Shown: positions 1 to 8,283, counted from the stretch's first letter. The stretch is DNA of 64,000 nucleotides from Hyphomicrobiales bacterium (GCA_900473185.1 UCKU01000013.1:62001-126000), one strand, 5' to 3'. Numbers and translations are program-made. Notes: a model not told the origin generated them from the letters alone.

Positions 1-1796
1 TACTCGAGATCGGATCGTCGATAATATCTTCCGACAAAGCGGCCGCCCTGGATGACCGGCCGGATACCTCGTCCACCGAGTTCGGCAAGCAGAGCCATGG
101 GGTTTGCCTCCCGCTCCACGGCCAACATATCCAGCGAGACAAATTCGGCGCCGAAACGATCCACGTCTTCGGTCTTCACCCAGGCTCTGCGACCTTTGCT
201 GCCACGCCGATTTTCGACCATGGTGTACGAGAGAAGCCCGGCATCAATGACGGCATCGACCACGGACTTTGTCACCTTTAGCCTGCGGCGGGCAGCGTCA
301 AGTTCTATCAAGTTTGCGTCGACATCAGCATTGATCGCATCCATTCCAATGAGGTCTCGTGGGGCATTCCGCAGGTCCTCTATGTCAACCTGGATAGTGT
401 TCAGTCGCACGATCGGGCTGTCGCTGTAAATTCTCTGGACGTGCCCATCCAAGAGCAATCGGAGTATCCCCGCGAAGCCACCGAACCAGCGAAGCTTAAT
501 TATCGGCTTTATGTCACCGGTGGGCTTTTCAGTTTGGACAGCCGCCTTGATCTTGCTCATCAGTTCCTCGACTTCGCTACGGTGAACGAGTCGGTAGATC
601 CGGATTTCTTCTGGCGCGTTTGCCACAGCCGTGAGTATGCCAGCCTTTATGATTTGATCGACCACGGCGACCGTGCACCCGAGAATCTCGCCGACCTCGC
701 CGGTGTTCAGCCACGAGCGTGCGTCCAGCAGCGGCCGGTGAATGATGCTCTTTTTGAGGAAGCGGGGTAACTCTCCATCGTACCGTTCAGCCAGAATTTG
801 CTTGATGCGCTTGTCGGACAGTCCGTATGCGTTTGCTGCGGACGGCGCGGTGTGAACTTTACGCGTGAGCACCGGCCAGAAGAACACTTCGCCGCGATCC
901 AATGGGACATGCTCTTCGGCGTGCTGCTGGAGAAGCTTCATCAGCGGATGGTAGTCTTGATTGTGTTTGTTTACCTTCCACCAGTGATGCGCTGCCGAGT
1001 AAATCGCTTTGGGTTGAGTCACGGTCCTAGAGATTTGCCGGACGTACTCGGTCAAGAAATCCCAGACGGCCTCCCGTCCACCTTTCGCGATCGTGTATCC
1101 CGTGCAGCGTTGGGCGGGAGTTTCGAATCCTCCAGCGATACGGTGCCGCACTGCGCCCCGTCGAAGGGCCTCATCAAACTCACCGAGCAGTGTGCAGAAC
1201 TCAGCAGCGACGTACGCGGGGAAAGCATCCAAGAATGACGTGCCCGCGGGGCTAACGAGGCGGCGGTAAAAAAAGATGTCCGCTTCGTTTACTTCTGTCG
1301 GCTCGACGGGAGTGATGCCGCGCAGGAGGGGCTTGAAGTCTTGCAAGCTCTGCGGCTCGATCACGCGACTTACCAGGGGCGAACCGTGAACCGCGCAAGA
1401 GCTTATCATCGACCACCCCCAAGCCGCCCGGATGTACTGATGCCCGCCACGAACTTGGTTTTCCTTGCGAGCGTCATCACGAAGACAATGCGGGCAGAAC
1501 CGCACTCTCTGCAGATTGAGCTGTGACCGCTTAACGGTGGTCTCGCCGAACGGGACAATTACGCCGGGAGCAACGGTGAACTTGCGCACGTTCTCTTCGG
1601 GTATACCCGACAACTCTGCAAGTCGTGAGAGGGCCTTTGGGGAAAGATTGCGAAGGGTTCCGCCGGTGGATTGGCCGGAAGACATCATATCGATGGCCGC
1701 GCGAAAGCCATTTGCCCAGGCCAGACGGCAAGCGAAGCTCTCGACGCACTCGTCGTCATGCACGGGGACCGAGCGCGGAAGCTTAGTATGTGACAT
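1..1796 (-). CDS. tniQ: TniQ/TnsD-family transposition targeting protein (partial, runs off left edge)
   Basis: This is the target-selection protein of the Tn7-like module; TniQ/TnsD proteins bind the target and recruit the TnsC ATPase. The frame is open for 598 codons from the ATG at 1796 to the window edge without a stop. The N-terminal part carries the zinc-finger-type motif RFCPHCLRDD at about residues 104-113, followed by AAWGWSMISSCAVHGSPL, the usual TniQ pattern of CxxC and C-x2-H. The rest holds several helix-turn-helix-like stretches that include GEVGEILGCTVAVVDQI and RRRLKVTKSVVDAVIDAG, so the protein is already longer than TnsD (about 508 aa). The start overlaps the end of tnsC by 14 bp, which implies translational coupling. 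The C-terminus is not seen, so the target cannot be guessed. Confidence 0.85.
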   Translation of the reverse strand, partial: MSHTKLPRSVPVHDDECVESFACRLAWANGFRAAIDMMSSGQSTGGTLRNLSPKALSRLAELSGIPEENVRKFTVAPGVIVPFGETTVKRSQLNLQRVRFCPHCLRDDARKENQVRGGHQYIRAAWGWSMISSCAVHGSPLVSRVIEPQSLQDFKPLLRGITPVEPTEVNEADIFFYRRLVSPAGTSFLDAFPAYVAAEFCTLLGEFDEALRRGAVRHRIAGGFETPAQRCTGYTIAKGGREAVWDFLTEYVRQISRTVTQPKAIYSAAHHWWKVNKHNQDYHPLMKLLQQHAEEHVPLDRGEVFFWPVLTRKVHTAPSAANAYGLSDKRIKQILAERYDGELPRFLKKSIIHRPLLDARSWLNTGEVGEILGCTVAVVDQIIKAGILTAVANAPEEIRIYRLVHRSEVEELMSKIKAAVQTEKPTGDIKPIIKLRWFGGFAGILRLLLDGHVQRIYSDSPIVRLNTIQVDIEDLRNAPRDLIGMDAINADVDANLIELDAARRRLKVTKSVVDAVIDAGLLSYTMVENRRGSKGRRAWVKTEDVDRFGAEFVSLDMLAVEREANPMALLAELGGRGIRPVIQGGRFVGRYYRRSDLE

Positions 1797-2826
1797 CGTC
1801 GTCTTCCTTCTCGTCTTCCTTAAGTAAATCCGCGAGTGCTTCGTTGGGTTTGATCGTTAGGAAATTTGGTGCTTCGAATACATTGTCGTGCCGTGAGCAG
1901 CCGGTTTTCTTGAGGTAAGTCGCCTGAAGTTGGTCTTGGGTGATTTCAGTTTTTCCAGCCAGGAATGCGGCGAAGCATGTTTCCTGGAGCATGAGGATGG
2001 CTGTCCCCATGACGTAATTCGCGGCGTGCATCAGGCGGGCAGTCACTTTCTCTTCGGCTTCAAATGAAAAGGTCATCCCAGCAGCATCAACGATGATCTC
2101 CTCGATCAAATTGTCGACAAACCATGCGTACTTGGCTTCCAAGGGCGCCAGCCGGATGATATCCGTTCGTCGGTCTACCTGTTCATCCTCGAGGATTGGC
2201 AGGACGTCCGGCGTGCCGATGAAAATCGCGTGCAACGGCCACTCGTCAGAGTTGATCAGGTCCCTTAACGCGTCTTGCATCTTTTTGATGAAGCCGGTTT
2301 TTGTTCCCCGGACCCCATGCTGCACCTCGTCCACTACCAGATATTTGACGCCTAGCTCCCTCAGATGGCCAAGCACAATCTCAGGCAGGTCCGGCTCCGG
2401 CTTAGACTTATACTTCTTGTCGTTGATGCCCATTTTTCGCAGAATGTAGAGCATTGCTGATTTTGCGGTGGACGAAGGCGGAAGCTTGATCCGAAGGACA
2501 GGCGAGACTTCGTCCCCATAGGCATCGATGGTCGGCTGAAAGTATGGAAGCAGGCCGACGTAATGGTTGACGAGCGTGGTCTTTCCGCTTCCGGCGGGAG
2601 CGATCACGAAAATCGCACGTTTTTCCGTGCCTCCGCCGTTATGGCTGGCTTCGCAGTTCATGTAGAGCCTATCCGCGTGCTCGCAGAATACACGGTCGCG
2701 GGCTGACGTCAGATGATAGGATCGCACTCGTTTTCGGAATGCGAAGTACGGCCCAAGGTCAGGCAGTGGAGTGTAAACGAACTTTTCGGGTTTGGTTTTC
2801 AGCTTGTGGGCCATGGTTACGCTCAC
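1783..2826 (-). CDS. tnsC: TnsC/TniB-like AAA+ ATPase
   Basis: This is the regulator ATPase that links the target-bound TniQ to the transposase. The 347-aa protein has Walker A APAGSGKTT at residues 76-84 and Walker B KYLVVDE at 161-167, followed by a sensor-like IFIGTPD segment, the arrangement of the TniB/TnsC family. The start taken is the GTG at 2826, which overlaps the stop of the upstream small gene as GTGA; an ATG at 2814 is the alternative and neither has a strong ribosome binding site. It lies in the minus-strand operon after tnsB and before tniQ. Confidence 0.88.
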   Translation of the reverse strand: MSVTMAHKLKTKPEKFVYTPLPDLGPYFAFRKRVRSYHLTSARDRVFCEHADRLYMNCEASHNGGGTEKRAIFVIAPAGSGKTTLVNHYVGLLPYFQPTIDAYGDEVSPVLRIKLPPSSTAKSAMLYILRKMGINDKKYKSKPEPDLPEIVLGHLRELGVKYLVVDEVQHGVRGTKTGFIKKMQDALRDLINSDEWPLHAIFIGTPDVLPILEDEQVDRRTDIIRLAPLEAKYAWFVDNLIEEIIVDAAGMTFSFEAEEKVTARLMHAANYVMGTAILMLQETCFAAFLAGKTEITQDQLQATYLKKTGCSRHDNVFEAPNFLTIKPNEALADLLKEDEKEDDDVTY

Positions 2827-3110
2827 TTACGGCTAGCTTTGAGTTCGGCGTGTGCGGCAATCCATTCCTCCTGGGAGATGGCTTCAGCGCAGTCTCTAAG
2901 GCTCTCCGCAGTGAATTCGAAGGTTGCACCTCCGGCCAATTCAATCTGGATTTTACGGAGGTCCGGGAGAGGGAGCAGAATGTAACCGTCGATGTCCTGT
3001 CCCTCCAGAAACTGCTGGAGAGCCTCACTCTTGTATGAGATTCCGAAAAGCGTGATGCCGTTTCTGTGAACCTTGCGCTTGATACGTTCCTTACGATTAG
3101 TATGCGTCAT
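2823..3110 (-). CDS. Small protein resembling the C-terminal beta-barrel domain of TnsB
   Basis: This 95-aa basic protein has no catalytic motif. Its core, with GITLFGISYKSEALQQF near the start, aligns with the C-terminal region of the neighbouring TnsB, where the matching stretch is GIIVWGIRYNSDELQML. Later positions also agree: DLRKIQIEL against DLRWISVQL, and EEWI against KEWI. In Mu/Tn7-type transposases this region is the beta-barrel that follows the DDE core. The gene overlaps the 3' end of tnsB by 14 bp and its stop overlaps the tnsC start, so it is co-translated with both. An in-frame ATG at 3116 is an alternative start; the longer upstream extension is the tnsB reverse frame and was dropped. 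A stand-alone accessory subunit of the transpososome is my inference. Confidence 0.75.
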   Translation of the reverse strand: MTHTNRKERIKRKVHRNGITLFGISYKSEALQQFLEGQDIDGYILLPLPDLRKIQIELAGGATFEFTAESLRDCAEAISQEEWIAAHAELKASRK

Positions 3111-5316
3111 AGGCATCAATCTCCTTTTTCTTGGGCTTCGTTGCAGTGCGTTTGTTGGTGGGGGCCTTCGTCTTCTTCTTCTCGGCGGCAAGCTGGGCGA
3201 TAGCTTCGCCCTTGATTGCCTTGAAGCTGCTCTGAAGAAGCTTCTCCTTCTCGACGAAGGGGATCGGCAGCGGACCAAGAGGGCCCCTCTGTTGGAAGTT
3301 CGCGTTCTCGAACATGACCTTGTGGTGCTGCCGGTAGTCGTTATGGGTGGGCCGATGCATGGTGATGCCAGCCGCCAGAATGGCGCTGTCCCCGACCTCG
3401 CGGCGATGAGCCAATGCGGCCCATTGAACTTCGAGATCGTTCTTTTCCTCTTCCTTCGCGTCAGCCAACACGTCCTGCCGCGCGAGGATCCATTCCTTCA
3501 GCCCGACGGGGCTGTCGAAACCGAAACGGTTCCTTACGGTGATCCACTTGCGATCTGGCAGTTGAACAGAGATCCAGCGAAGGTCCTCTTCGTGAAAGTG
3601 AATTCGCACCTTCTTGTTGCCAATTGATTGGCGGAGCATCTGAAGTTCATCGGAGTTGTACCGGATGCCCCAAACGATGATGCCCTCGGGGTGGATAACG
3701 TGCTTGCGCGAGACACCAAAGATGTGCCTGCGCTTGTGAAGGTCGATGATACGACGCGATCCCGGAGCCATCTCGGTGAGGTAGCTTGCGACTGCGTTAT
3801 GCGGTGCCCGCTTGCGGGGGCCTGAGATCTTGAGATGATGGTAATCAACCGTCATACGGATCAGAAGGGCATAGAACTCCTCGGCGAGGAGCGCCGCGTT
3901 CTGTTCGGAACTGTAGTCGCCACGTTCGACAACGTTGGAGAAGGTGCGACCTGGCATGCCATGGGTGCCCAACGCTCCCAAGGTGCGCAGCGTGCGTTCG
4001 CAAGTCCCGCGGAGCCAGGGCTGCTCAGCTGGTGTGCGGTCAGGCTCAATCCCGCAAGCGTTGAGAATTTCGGTGACGATGTAGGCGGTATATTCCGCGC
4101 CGTTATCGCTAATGAAAGTGTCGATTGGGAACGGCAACCAGGGGCGGCGTGCGCCGCACATTTCAGCGATGTGGGTCTTGTCGGAGATCGCCATCTCAAT
4201 GGCGCTGACAACCATGCTGGAGGAGCGCTTCTTCGACATTTTGATGGCGACAATGTAACCCGTGGCGACATCCACGCCCACGGTGATCCAAACCCGTGAG
4301 GTTTCCGCGACCTTCTTCATGTAGGGCGTCAAATGGTCCCAGACGCCGAACACGCGCAGCCAGACAGCCAGATCGCACTCATGGTCGTCAAACGCCACCA
4401 ACTCGCCGACCCTGGTGACGTCGTTACCGTACCGAAGCGGGCGGAACATCTTTCGTGCCCGCGCGGCGCCATGACGAGCAAGAACACGGTCATAGGTCGC
4501 GCCAGCCATGATTAAGCCGTCGAAAGCGTCATAGGTGACTTTGGTGAGCAGGGAGTTTCCTGCTACGGCACCGCTATACTCCGCGTAGAGGTCTTTCTTT
4601 TTCGAGCGATCGGCCGCGTAGTATCGATCAGCCCACGACATGGCGAGTGCCAGCGACTCGGGTGAATGATTTTGGCGATTGCGCGTGCAGCCCGGCTTGT
4701 TGGGCTTGCGAGCGAGCGCGATCAGGTTTTTATCGAAGTAATAGAACCGGTTGTACTGCTCGAAGAAGGTCTCGACAGTTGGTGCATCGTCGAAAGTGGA
4801 ATACGTCGTACGTTTGTGGGAACGCTTTCGATTGTCGTTCGCGCCTGGCTCGGCGTTCTTCTTGCCTTGTTCTGCTTTCTGCTTTTCTTTTGCCTCGTTG
4901 TTGATTTCCTCGTTCCATTTCTCCAAGAGCCCCTTGAGCATCTTGGCGGTAATCCGCACGGCGGTGCTTCCGATGAGATTATCGTAGCGATCGATGAAGC
5001 CCTTCGCACGATGGACGCGAGCGCGGCTATCGGCCGAAAGCTCCTTGATCGTGAGGTCACCCCACATCTCACGAAACTGAGTTTTCTTAACGGAGAAATA
5101 GTCGTCATCGACGCGGATATCCCCCGCGACAATGCCTTGGTAATAGTGTTCGTGAGACACAAACCGAGTATATGTCGGGTCATCAATCGGATTGAAAAAG
5201 TGCCCGTTCTGATCGGTTTCTTTCGGGCGGCAAATCATGCCGTCCTTAAAGATCACGCGGTCATCTGATCGCAGATCCAGGCGAAGATATCCGACGTTGA
5301 ACGCTGCTTCGAACAT
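3097..5316 (-). CDS. tnsB: TnsB-like DDE transposase
   Basis: This 739-aa protein is the strand-transfer and 3'-end-cleaving transposase. It has an N-terminal small domain (about 11-75), a lysine-rich linker (140-170), a DNA-binding region, an rve-type catalytic core and a C-terminal beta-barrel (about 560-640). The catalytic acids I can place are D310 or D311 in VAFDDHECD, D404 in FISDNGAEY and E440 in RGTCERTLR; D404 and E440 are 35 residues apart, the classic DD35E spacing. It starts at 5316 with an ATGA overlap to the preceding small gene and overlaps the following one, so the operon is tightly coupled. Together with TnsA it should give cut-and-paste transposition. Confidence 0.92.
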   Translation of the reverse strand: MFEAAFNVGYLRLDLRSDDRVIFKDGMICRPKETDQNGHFFNPIDDPTYTRFVSHEHYYQGIVAGDIRVDDDYFSVKKTQFREMWGDLTIKELSADSRARVHRAKGFIDRYDNLIGSTAVRITAKMLKGLLEKWNEEINNEAKEKQKAEQGKKNAEPGANDNRKRSHKRTTYSTFDDAPTVETFFEQYNRFYYFDKNLIALARKPNKPGCTRNRQNHSPESLALAMSWADRYYAADRSKKKDLYAEYSGAVAGNSLLTKVTYDAFDGLIMAGATYDRVLARHGAARARKMFRPLRYGNDVTRVGELVAFDDHECDLAVWLRVFGVWDHLTPYMKKVAETSRVWITVGVDVATGYIVAIKMSKKRSSSMVVSAIEMAISDKTHIAEMCGARRPWLPFPIDTFISDNGAEYTAYIVTEILNACGIEPDRTPAEQPWLRGTCERTLRTLGALGTHGMPGRTFSNVVERGDYSSEQNAALLAEEFYALLIRMTVDYHHLKISGPRKRAPHNAVASYLTEMAPGSRRIIDLHKRRHIFGVSRKHVIHPEGIIVWGIRYNSDELQMLRQSIGNKKVRIHFHEEDLRWISVQLPDRKWITVRNRFGFDSPVGLKEWILARQDVLADAKEEEKNDLEVQWAALAHRREVGDSAILAAGITMHRPTHNDYRQHHKVMFENANFQQRGPLGPLPIPFVEKEKLLQSSFKAIKGEAIAQLAAEKKKTKAPTNKRTATKPKKKEIDAYDAY

Positions 5317-5618
5317 CAGTGCACCGTTCCATTTCCCGGATGATTTTTCCGTGTCGCAATAAGGGCAGGAGGTTGCTTACGTCGCGACACGTTCTGAGCA
5401 GGAGCGGCGGCAAAATATCTTGGCTCAATCCGGAGTTCAGCGCGGATGGCTAGATCGTGAAGTTCCTCGTGTGAAACGAAGATAAGAGCATGCGGCTCCT
5501 CAAGAACACGCAGGGTGTAGCCATCCCGGTAGGGACGATCCACGCGGCACACGATATGTCCAAAGAAAACGACGCGATCCGTCATGTGAAGCTGAAGAGC
5601 CTGTTTCGAGTGTGACAT
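5316..5618 (-). CDS. Small protein resembling the N-terminal domain of TnsB
   Basis: This 100-aa protein aligns without gaps over 65 residues to positions 11-75 of TnsB, with about 18 identities that include TDRVVF/DDRVIF, a shared CR, and the block FVSHE at the same spacing, then R-x4-YF. I read it as a free-standing copy of the small N-terminal domain of Tn7/Mu-type transposases. The last 30 residues are basic and do not match TnsB. A good ribosome binding site (AGGAGAAAG) precedes the ATG at 5618. Its stop overlaps the tnsB start as ATGA. Whether it pairs with TnsB, competes with it or binds transposon ends cannot be told from sequence. Confidence 0.8.
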   Translation of the reverse strand: MSHSKQALQLHMTDRVVFFGHIVCRVDRPYRDGYTLRVLEEPHALIFVSHEELHDLAIRAELRIEPRYFAAAPAQNVSRRKQPPALIATRKNHPGNGTVH

Positions 5619-5627
5619 CGCTTTCTC

Positions 5628-5840
5628 CTATTTCGTCGAGGTGGGTGGATTGATTTTTTCACGGTTGCCGGGCAGTCGGCTTTGGGCGAACAGGTCGTGC
5701 CGGGCCCTCATGCCGACAGGCGAAGTCATTTCCGAAAAGCCGTGAGAGTCGTCGACGTGGAAGCCGACCTCGCGCGTGAGCCGCCGACCATCGAGCGTGA
5801 TCCAATCCTTTGGACTGAGTGGGCGAGACAAATCGATCAT
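5628..5840 (-). CDS. Small protein, possible divergent copy of the TnsB N-terminal domain
   Basis: This 70-aa protein lies between tnsA and the previous small gene. Its segment LSPKDWITLDGRRLTRE matches the pattern L-x3-D-x-V-x-F-x-G-x2-V-x-R seen in the neighbouring 100-aa protein and in TnsB, and a second weak match is RHDLFAQSRL against LHDLAIRAEL. The middle is too different to be sure, so homology is an inference. The ATG at 5840 was chosen because GGAG lies eight bases upstream; the frame stays open to 5888, but that region is better explained as a leader. Confidence 0.6.
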   Translation of the reverse strand: MIDLSRPLSPKDWITLDGRRLTREVGFHVDDSHGFSEMTSPVGMRARHDLFAQSRLPGNREKINPPTSTK

Positions 5841-5845
5841 TTCCA

Positions 5846-5897
5846 TTCTCCAGACAAAGCTCCGCCGTCCCTGGAAACCGGGAGGCATGGCCGCGGG
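5846..5897 (-). promoter_or_regulatory. Repeated mRNA leader element, copy 1
   Basis: Just upstream of the 70-aa gene, reading the minus strand, there is a C-rich and G-rich foldable segment followed by AGGGACGGCGGAGCTTTGTC and then the ribosome binding site CTGGAGAA. A near-identical arrangement precedes the small gene that starts at 7785, with 18 of these 20 bases shared. The conservation outside coding sequence suggests a shared translational or regulatory leader. Confidence 0.45.
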
Positions 5898-5916
5898 TTA
5901 GATTTGATGTGAGGGG

Positions 5917-6756
5917 CTAATGGACGATGCGCAGACGGCACCAATCAGTGATGCGAGCGAGCGGGTCTATCGGGACCACTTCGCCGTTATCGATGAGTTT
6001 GACGATGGCAGCTCTTCGCAGATGATGCGGAATTCCGTCATCGAAGAGCTGCCAGAAGAAGACGTTACTAGGAAGCAACCGGGCGATCTCGCGAGCGGCC
6101 GTGATTTCTTCCTCGTTTGCATTCTTGCGGGCCCAGAGAATGAAACGAGCGTTGAATGCCGCCTCACGCGTTGCCTGGGCATCAGTGAAAACGAATGCCT
6201 CGTCGAAATCGGACTGCGGTACACTTACGATCTGCTTGAGCTTGGCTTCTTCTTCCTTTCTGCGACTTTCCGGCTTTACCGAGATCGCGAGGTAGCGGCC
6301 ATCCGCCAAGAGTACCAAATAGTCGAACGTATGCGAATGCCAGTCGCCATGTTCGTCGGGATATTTGACCCTGGGCAGCTGGGACCAGATGTTCACAACG
6401 TCTGGCCATGTGATCAAGATTTGCGCGACGTTCTTTTCGATCCGGCTTTCGTGTTGAACCTCCCGGCAATCGAAGATGAGGTGGCCGCGATAGCTCCGGT
6501 TGCTATTTCTCGCGACCGACCTGGCGCCGTTGTGGCCGATCACGCCGATGATGACAGGAGGATGACTTTCAGTCTCGTAAAGTTTGTCCGCGCCAGTTAC
6601 ATGACCGATTACATCGAAGGGCGAGTAATAGCTTCCGCTAAGCTCTAGCGAACTCTCCAATTTCAACGATCGTGTTGGTACTTCGCCCCGGCGTTCCAGC
6701 ATTTTTCGCTGCCGATCCCGCGTGAGACGGTCATAGTTTACAAGCTCATCGCGCAT
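5917..6756 (-). CDS. tnsA: TnsA-like endonuclease
   Basis: TnsA cuts the 5' ends of the transposon and turns the TnsB reaction into clean excision. This 279-aa protein is close to the 273 aa of Tn7 TnsA. It shows the PD-(D/E)xK-type pattern: E103 or E107 in QHESRIEKN, D145 in HTFDYLVLL, and K161 in LAISVKP. The ATG at 6756 follows GGAAGG and GGAG and is preferred to the longer start at 6810, which would overlap the upstream gene by 65 bp. The chosen start overlaps the upstream gene by 11 bp. In Tn7-like elements tnsA is the gene nearest the right end, which fits its place here. Confidence 0.85.
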   Translation of the reverse strand: MRDELVNYDRLTRDRQRKMLERRGEVPTRSLKLESSLELSGSYYSPFDVIGHVTGADKLYETESHPPVIIGVIGHNGARSVARNSNRSYRGHLIFDCREVQHESRIEKNVAQILITWPDVVNIWSQLPRVKYPDEHGDWHSHTFDYLVLLADGRYLAISVKPESRRKEEEAKLKQIVSVPQSDFDEAFVFTDAQATREAAFNARFILWARKNANEEEITAAREIARLLPSNVFFWQLFDDGIPHHLRRAAIVKLIDNGEVVPIDPLARITDWCRLRIVH

Positions 6757-7135
6757 GGACTCCAGCCTTCCTCGTACCGGTGGACTGCCGAAGTGAGCGA
6801 CCCAAAGCACGAAGTCCCTCTACCGCTGTATAAAATTGCAGTCGGGTTGCTTCCGCCAACAAGTTTGGACCCTGAGCCAAACGCAGGAGGTTTTCGTGCG
6901 CCACATCCGCTCGGTAGTCGTTGTACACAGAGGCCGGGTTCAACAGTCGTGGACCGGTGCATCGGAGGACATTGGCGAAGAACAGTTCCCGGCTCTTCAG
7001 GCAGAAGCCTTCGGATTTGAGCCGCCCGTTTGTCGCTGAGATGAATGATGCAAACCCGAAACGTTCGTCGGAACTGTGCTCATGTGCAGCGGACGAGCGG
7101 TTGGACAGGGGCGTGGACCGAGGCGGGCGGCTCAT
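6746..7135 (-). CDS. Hypothetical protein upstream of tnsA
   Basis: I do not recognise this 129-aa protein. It is basic at both ends and its middle (RLLNPASVYNDYRADVAHEN) looks globular. It starts with an ATGA overlap to the preceding gene and overlaps tnsA, so it is translated as part of the transposon operon. The longer frame to 7303 was rejected because it is antisense to the better supported upstream gene. A role in transposition or its control is only suggested by position. Confidence 0.6.
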   Translation of the reverse strand: MSRPPRSTPLSNRSSAAHEHSSDERFGFASFISATNGRLKSEGFCLKSRELFFANVLRCTGPRLLNPASVYNDYRADVAHENLLRLAQGPNLLAEATRLQFYTAVEGLRALGRSLRQSTGTRKAGVHAR

Positions 7136-7494
7136 TTCCCACCGCCTTTCCGCGACCACATGTCGGACGGGTGGTGTTTCGCCAATTTTGCGCAACCGGC
7201 CTCTGAAGCCTTCAGGACGGCACGGAAGCGTTCGGCTTCGTGCTCGTAGTTGGCGAAGGTCAGCCATACTGAGAAATCCATCGAGACCTTCGGCTGCAGG
7301 CACGGTTTCTCACGGATCGCAGCGCTGCTGTAAAGATTGGAAGTTCCAAGCGCGACGACATCACGGGAAAGATTCGCGGTTTGGTGGTCGGCGCCGATGG
7401 CAAAAGGACGGCGCCCCCTAAATTTCCGGTTTGCCGACCCGCTTGATTGGGGGCTGTGCTGATTGAGAAGCAGATCGTTGATCACGCTATACAT
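7132..7494 (-). CDS. Hypothetical small protein of the transposon operon
   Basis: This 120-aa protein has no recognised domain. The C-terminal half (SMDFSVWLTFANYEHEAERF and on) looks helical, and the N-terminal half is polar and basic. The ATG at 7494 is preceded by CAGGAGAAAAC, a good ribosome binding site, and a CCCC/GGGG hairpin lies further upstream. Its stop overlaps the next start as ATGA. It could be an element-specific regulator, but nothing in the sequence proves this. Confidence 0.6.
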   Translation of the reverse strand: MYSVINDLLLNQHSPQSSGSANRKFRGRRPFAIGADHQTANLSRDVVALGTSNLYSSAAIREKPCLQPKVSMDFSVWLTFANYEHEAERFRAVLKASEAGCAKLAKHHPSDMWSRKGGGK

Positions 7495-7563
7495 AGTTTT
7501 CTCCTGGATGGATCGCGGTGCGCGGCCCCTGAAATTGGGGAGTTCGATTTGCTGTGTGAGAGG

Positions 7564-7785
7564 TCAGATCCGGTTGAAGTGGGCCCTCCGGTCGCGTTCA
7601 AGCGTCACTTGATCGACCCTGCGAAGGCGCTTCAATTTCTTGAGCGAGGACGCGAAAGGGGTGGAGAGGCCGGGAGTTGGCACCAAGTATGGGGTCCACG
7701 GCACCGTGTTCCGTGGGAGCGACGACCCGCTGCTTGTGAAATCGTTCGTGTTACCGGCAAGCTTTTGATTGCTGTCTTTCGTCAT
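7564..7785 (-). CDS. Hypothetical small basic protein, first gene of the operon
   Basis: This 73-aa protein is rich in serine, proline and, in the last third, lysine and arginine (SSLKKLKRLRRVDQV). The ATG at 7785 has a strong ribosome binding site, CTGGAGAAAAAC, and lies directly behind the repeated leader. No family is recognised. It is the most upstream gene of the minus-strand transposon operon. Confidence 0.5.
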   Translation of the reverse strand: MTKDSNQKLAGNTNDFTSSGSSLPRNTVPWTPYLVPTPGLSTPFASSLKKLKRLRRVDQVTLERDRRAHFNRI

Positions 7786-7845
7786 GTTTTTCTCCAGTTT
7801 TTGGACAAAGCTTCGCCATCCCTCAGGAAGGGTGGCGGTTGCGGT
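7786..7845 (-). promoter_or_regulatory. Repeated mRNA leader element, copy 2
   Basis: On the minus strand this segment reads as a hairpin-forming CGCCACCCTTCCTGAGGGATGGCG followed by AAGCTTTGTC and the ribosome binding site of the 73-aa gene. It matches copy 1 at 5846-5897 in order and spacing. The stem CCACCCT/AGGGATGG can fold, so a structured leader is likely. Confidence 0.45.
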
Positions 7846-7975
7846 GAATAGGTTTGGATGGGCTAGCGGGGTATAAGCGCTATCTGCATTGTCGCGGCCA
7901 TGACGTCGTTACCTTTTTAATAAGGAGCGGTTCTTGCTCGGACGGCAAAATGATCCGCATCGCAGCGGAACGCAG

Positions 7976-8010
7976 TGGGTAAAGTGACTCTCGTTCTTAT
8001 TATTTTAGCG
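7976..8010 (+). repeat. Direct repeat, copy 1 (possible TnsB-binding site)
   Basis: The 15-mer TGGGTAAAGTGACTC is followed after a short gap by CTTATTATTTTAGCG. The same 15-mer and a similar AT-rich tail occur again 271 bp to the right. Tn7-like ends carry several such transposase-binding repeats in one orientation. Confidence 0.55.
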
Positions 8011-8246
8011 CTCCAGCGTCGTGGGCTGCCGCTTGTCCGACCGTTACGTGTCAGCATAGGCAGGCTAGCAGTGGCAAATGAGGCCGCGCTGTGCGGCGCC
8101 GTTCCCGGATTCAGGGGCACTACGCTGATTTTAAAAGCGCGAACGAGCACGCGGAAAAAGGCCAGATACCACACTGTAAACCTCACGGCCGGATGCGATT
8201 GTCCGGCTTTCGCGATCGATATGACGCGAGTTGGCGAGTTTTACAT

Positions 8247-8283
8247 TGGGTAAAGTGACTCGGTGCCTTATATATTTATGGCG
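8247..8283 (+). repeat. Direct repeat, copy 2 (possible TnsB-binding site)
   Basis: This copy repeats TGGGTAAAGTGACTC exactly and continues with CTTATATATTTATGGCG after a five-base gap. Both copies are in the same orientation, in non-coding DNA beyond tnsA. Confidence 0.55.

Noticed and set aside
3111..3278. Extension of the 95-aa gene into tnsB
   Set aside because: It is an arginine- and proline-rich shadow of the tnsB coding sequence.
3835..4299. Plus-strand frames within tnsB
   Set aside because: They mirror the transposase codons and have no independent start signals.
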